Assembly (NCBI RefSeq): GCF_016808095.1
Contig: NC_068977.1
Span: 10,414,479-10,478,478 of the forward strand
Source of the DNA: Vigna angularis
Taxonomy: Eukaryota > Streptophyta > Magnoliopsida > Fabales > Fabaceae
Direction of reading: 5' to 3'
DNA: 64,000 nt
In this document: positions 60,660 through 64,000 of the stretch, piece after piece
How positions within the stretch are numbered: position 1 is the first letter of the stretch
Layout: every line of letters begins with the position of its first letter
Notes under the pieces: generated by a model
What the model was told of the DNA's origin: nothing
The model's database searches: none
The model's input: only the letters and a program-made list of their open reading frames with translations
Program-made: the position numbers and the translations under genes

Positions 60660-62501
60660 TGATAATGCTAAATTTTACCATATTTTAAGCATCATTTTAG
60701 TAGCAAAATCAACTCCTTTCTAATTATAACTTCCTTAATCCTCTTGTTTTGTCTTGTTTTCTATATAATTGTGTTTTTGGCTACTTTGATGTACTTTCAT
60801 CAATAATCCCTTATTTTGTAGCTAAAAATGAGCTTGGAAGAATCTCCAACAAATTATAGAGCAAACCAAAGCAAGCACATGCAGAAACGCTCGTCGCCAG
60901 CAAGAGTACGCCCGTCCAGGACGTTTAGAGGGGACGCTCGTCCAAAAGAGAAGAGAGAACGCTCGCCAGAGAAGTGGACGTTCGTCCAGAAACAAGCGGA
61001 CGCTCGTCCTCCATGCAGAGCGGACGCTCGTCCAAATGCGAGAGAGAGAGGACGCTCGTCCAAGAGAGCGGACGTTCGTCCAGGACGCTCGTCCGAGGAC
61101 GCTCGTCCCAGAAGCGGGCGCTCGTCCAAGAGAGGGGGACGCTCGTCCAGAGGCAGCAGGCGCTCGTCCAAGAAGCAGACGCTCGTCCAGCCAGGCAGAA
61201 GTGCACGCTCGTCCAGCCAGGAAGAGGACGTTCGTCCAGAACGCTCGTCCAGAGGATAGGACGCTCGTCCAGCCAGACACGAGGGACGCTCGTCCATGCA
61301 GAAGAAACGAGAGGACGCTCGTCCATGCAAGAGGACGCTCGTCCATGCAGGAGGACGTTCGTCCAGCAGAAGTGAATGTTCGTCCACTTTCAGCGTCCAG
61401 AGAGTTTCACGCTCGGGCGTGAGAAATGGGGCGCCCGGGCGTGACTTTCCAGTGAGTCTCGCGCCCGGGCGCGACTGACAGAGGGCGCCGGGCGCGATTT
61501 TTCTGATGTGGCAGAGGTGTCTATTTAACCCTAAAATGCGAAGGGGAAATGGTCTTTGGTCATTTGGAGGCGCGATTTCACTCAGAGGAGAGCTTGGAGG
61601 ACTGCTAGGGTTCGTGGGAACACTCCCTTCTTCCTCTTGGGTTCTTCATCTTCTTCCATGGTCATCTTGTAAGCTTTAGGGCTCTCCATGGAAATGGAGA
61701 GCCAAACCCATCTTTGTTGGGATTAGTTGTAGCCTTTGAATTCTTGTGTAATTGTTGAATGATTTGAATTATATATATGCCTTTTCTATCAATTGCTAGT
61801 ATTCTTGTTTCCAATCTTAAAGCTTGCATGTAATGGGAACGTTCATGGCTTGATTTTGGGGTTTTATGGATTATGGGAACGTAAGATGAAATCTTGAACT
61901 GAAATAAGAGTCCTTGTGGGTCATTGATTCTAGGAATGGAAGATGATTCACATGTTGTCTTAGATCCCAGCTCTTTAATGCGGGTTTTGCTTGTTAGATT
62001 GCCAAGGAATTGGGGTTTGATAAGGAAAACCTAGGCTCTTTCACCTAAGGAATTAGGGCTAGAGTGTTTTAGTGGATTGACTTTAGTAAATTGATAGAGA
62101 GGAGATAAAATTGGTTATACACAAGAGTGCATTGGTGAAAACTAACCTTAGCAATGTCACTTCATTCCATTTCTAGTCTTTTCCATTTCCAAGTGTCTTC
62201 AATACCAAAGTCCAACCTTGTAATTATGTATGAATTTACATTTCTGCACTTGTTCTGTATATTGATGTTATGTTATTGAGTCTATGTGAGTTGTTAATCG
62301 CACAATTCTCTAGTATTACGAGTCTCTTGGGAAAACGATACCCGGTCTTACCGGTTTATTACTTGAACGATTCGGTGCACTTGCCGAAATCGAGCCCAAC
62401 AAGTATTTTTTGAGCTAACAAGTTTTTAGTGCCGTTGCCAAGGATTTCGGGATTGAACCCGAGTCCTAGCAACGGCTAACAAGTTAAATTGGGCCTCAAC
62501 A
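60660..62501 (+). repeat. Athila-type 5' LTR
   Basis: Starts TGATAATGC and ends CCTCAACA, followed by the primer site at 62508. Length 1.84 kb, in the normal range for the lineage. It has a U3 GGACGCTCGTCC array, GC-rich blocks, CTATTTAACCC (about 61519) as a promoter-like site, and the GATTCGGTGCACTTGCCG phrase typical near the 3' end of such LTRs. A degenerate second primer-like copy lies at about 62437. Confidence 0.75.
60890..61385. repeat. GGACGCTCGTCC array, second block
   Basis: More than 20 copies of (G)ACG(C/T)TCGTCC within the U3 part of the full LTR. Longer than the array in the older copy. Long frames on both strands are artefacts. Confidence 0.9.
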
Positions 62502-64000
62502 AGTTTTTGGCGCCGTTGCCGGGGACTCGTGTCAATACTAGACTTTTTATGTAGACTTGATTTTGTATATAGAACTAACTCTTTTGTTGTAAATAGATTT
62601 TCAGTTTTGTTTGGGCTAATTGTGGCTTTAGCCTAGTTGTGTCTAAGTGTATGCAGGGGATGTTCATACAAGGAGGACTGCAGCCTCAAAAGCATCATGA
62701 AGACCCTGAGTTTGAAGGAAGTTTAGGACACAAGGAGACAACTAGCTTGAGCACTACAAGCTGCCCAAAATTCTCCCTTCATTGAAGATGCTCCAAGTGC
62801 TAAGTGAAAGATGAAGAAAGGGAGAAGGAAAAGAGAAAGACTAGTCACCACCACCCTTTGATGAGAGACAAAGAACTCAAGCCTAGCAAGCCAAAGTTGA
62901 TCAAGAGGATTGAGTATTTGAAGATGTCAAGGTAGTGGAAGGGCTAAAAAGAAGAAATCAAGCTTTGAGAGTTGATTTGGTGGCTAGAAAGTGGTTCAAG
63001 AAGAGTTGGTGGAAGGAGCACACTAACAACAAAAGTTTGCACTTCATTGAGTAATCCGTCAAGCTAATGACGTTAAACAAGCGCTTTTGGGAGGCAACCT
63101 AATTTTATTACCTATTTTACTTGTGTTTGTGTGGTTTTTATGTTGTGTGCATTAGTAGCTTATGTTTTGCATGTTTGTGTAGTTTTGCATTGTTGTGATT
63201 TTTGAGTTTTGATGTTGTTTTTGTGGTTTGTATAAGTGTATTAGGTTAGTTTTAGCTTGTTTGGTGTGTGAGTGCATTGAATGAAGGTCTAGAACCAAAA
63301 ATCACATGGTGAGTGGCCAATTTCGCAGAAATCTGCATTATGCAGAAAACTGATATGGCGCCCAAGCGCCCCCTGCTGAGGGGCGCCCGAGCGCGAGCTG
63401 CACGAGGGCCATCCTGCACCAACTTGACCGAGTGGCGCCCAAGCGCCCCCTGCTGAGGGGCGCCCGAGCGCGCGATGCACCAGTGGCGCCCAAGCGCCCC
63501 CTGCTGAGGGGCGCCCGAGCGCGCGATGCACCTGTGGCGCCCAAGCGCCCCCTGCTGAGGGGCGCCCGAGCGCGAGCTGCACCAGGGGCGTCCAGCACCA
63601 AAAATTCTGGTTCTGCACTTTTGTTTTTCTTGATTTATGATGAGTTTCCCATTCTTTTGCACTCTTTAACACACTCCTTTTGATGTGTTTTTATACCTTT
63701 TTGTGTTGTGGTACCTTTGGGAAGCTTAATTCTAAGACTTCCCTCTTTGTTCTTGTACTTTTGTCTTTGTTTGTTTTGGATTTCTTTGTCTTGTTTCTTT
63801 GCTTTCTTGTGCATCTTTCTTTTAGTTTGTTTTATGGATTCTTCTCTTCAACTGTTGACTATGAGATACTAAGTTTGCTTTGAGCTTTCTTTTTACAGTA
63901 TAAGATCTTCTTTAGGACTTAACAAGTTCAAAACCACCGCTGGCCAACCTTTGAGCCAGGCGTGAGCAGAGCATTATATGACTTGAAGATTATGCTGCTC
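62502..64000 (+). mobile_element. Leader/internal region of the Athila-type element (runs off the window)
   Basis: The primer site TGGCGCCGTTGCCGGGGA (62508) is the classical Athila/Tat type. Near 63061-63105 the frame ANDVKQALLGGNLI resembles the terminal phrase of Athila-type pol. Gag and pol are otherwise absent, so the element is internally deleted or the phrase lies in the leader. The 3' LTR, if any, is beyond 64000. Confidence 0.6.
63356..63600. repeat. GC-rich minisatellite (51-bp unit, four copies)
   Basis: GGCGCCCAAGCGCCCCCTGC followed by TGAGGGGCGCCCGAGCGCG recurs at 63357, 63434, 63485 and 63536. The first interval is 77 bp, because of an insert, and the next two are 51 bp. Confidence 0.9.

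Noticed and set aside
60822..61422. Several frames of 128-177 codons on both strands
   Set aside because: All arise from the GGACGCTCGTCC array, which lacks stops in most frames. No family resemblance.
63252..63672. Frames with APLSRGRLGA repeats
   Set aside because: Product of the 51-bp GC minisatellite in three frames.

Overview
The window is nuclear DNA of a flowering plant. Coding fragments are split by GT-AG introns, there are pentatricopeptide-repeat (PPR), SAC-phosphatase and DEAD-box gene relics, and retrotransposons of several plant lineages. The style of the transposons suggests a papilionoid legume (bean/Vigna-like). That species-level placement is inference from memory of repeat families, not something the sequence proves. 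There are no operons, CRISPR arrays, tRNA or rRNA genes that I can see.

Almost the whole window is transposon-derived. 0-15 kb: three 3' exons of a lysine-rich protein (132-837), a 2.58-kb LTR-like unit with a 5-bp target duplication (1529-4112), a foldback element with a 9-bp target duplication (5098-5660), a copia deletion derivative (8736-10320), a DEAD-box helicase pseudogene (11396-12599) and a second copy of the same copia derivative (12633-14822). 15-20 kb: another LTR-like unit (15271-17846), a piece of a related family, and the pol tail and LTR start of a Ty3-type element. 20.3-29.2 kb: a tandem array (period 3432 bp) of a gag-only Sirevirus-like copia element, with three LTRs, two full internal regions and one partial one. 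29-41 kb: two more LTR-like units (30795-33480 and 37786-40892, the second carrying a nested foldback), a third foldback (34273-34802), and a DEAD-box fragment fused to a frameshifted PPR pseudogene (36411-37493).

41-48 kb: a SAC phosphoinositide-phosphatase pseudogene (41170-42040) running directly into a 5'-truncated, gag-only Ty3-type element (42039-44681), then an E-subclass PPR gene with two in-frame nonsense codons (45448-47730, minus strand). 49-52.6 kb: the last two exons of an unrecognised host gene, the final one interrupted by a TRIM element that itself carries a nested 2.65-kb solo LTR. 52.6-64 kb: a minus-strand retroelement leader packed with minisatellites, a small secreted-peptide ORF, a long unit full of CGAACGCT motifs, and an Athila-type LTR inserted next to an older copy of the same LTR, with its leader running off the right edge.

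No intact, convincingly functional host gene lies wholly inside the window. The most interesting material is structural: the tandem Sirevirus array, a family of long-armed foldbacks with 9-bp target duplications, a short GC-rich motif (ACGCTCGT and relatives) recurring in otherwise unrelated element classes, and the TRIM/solo-LTR nest inside a coding exon.
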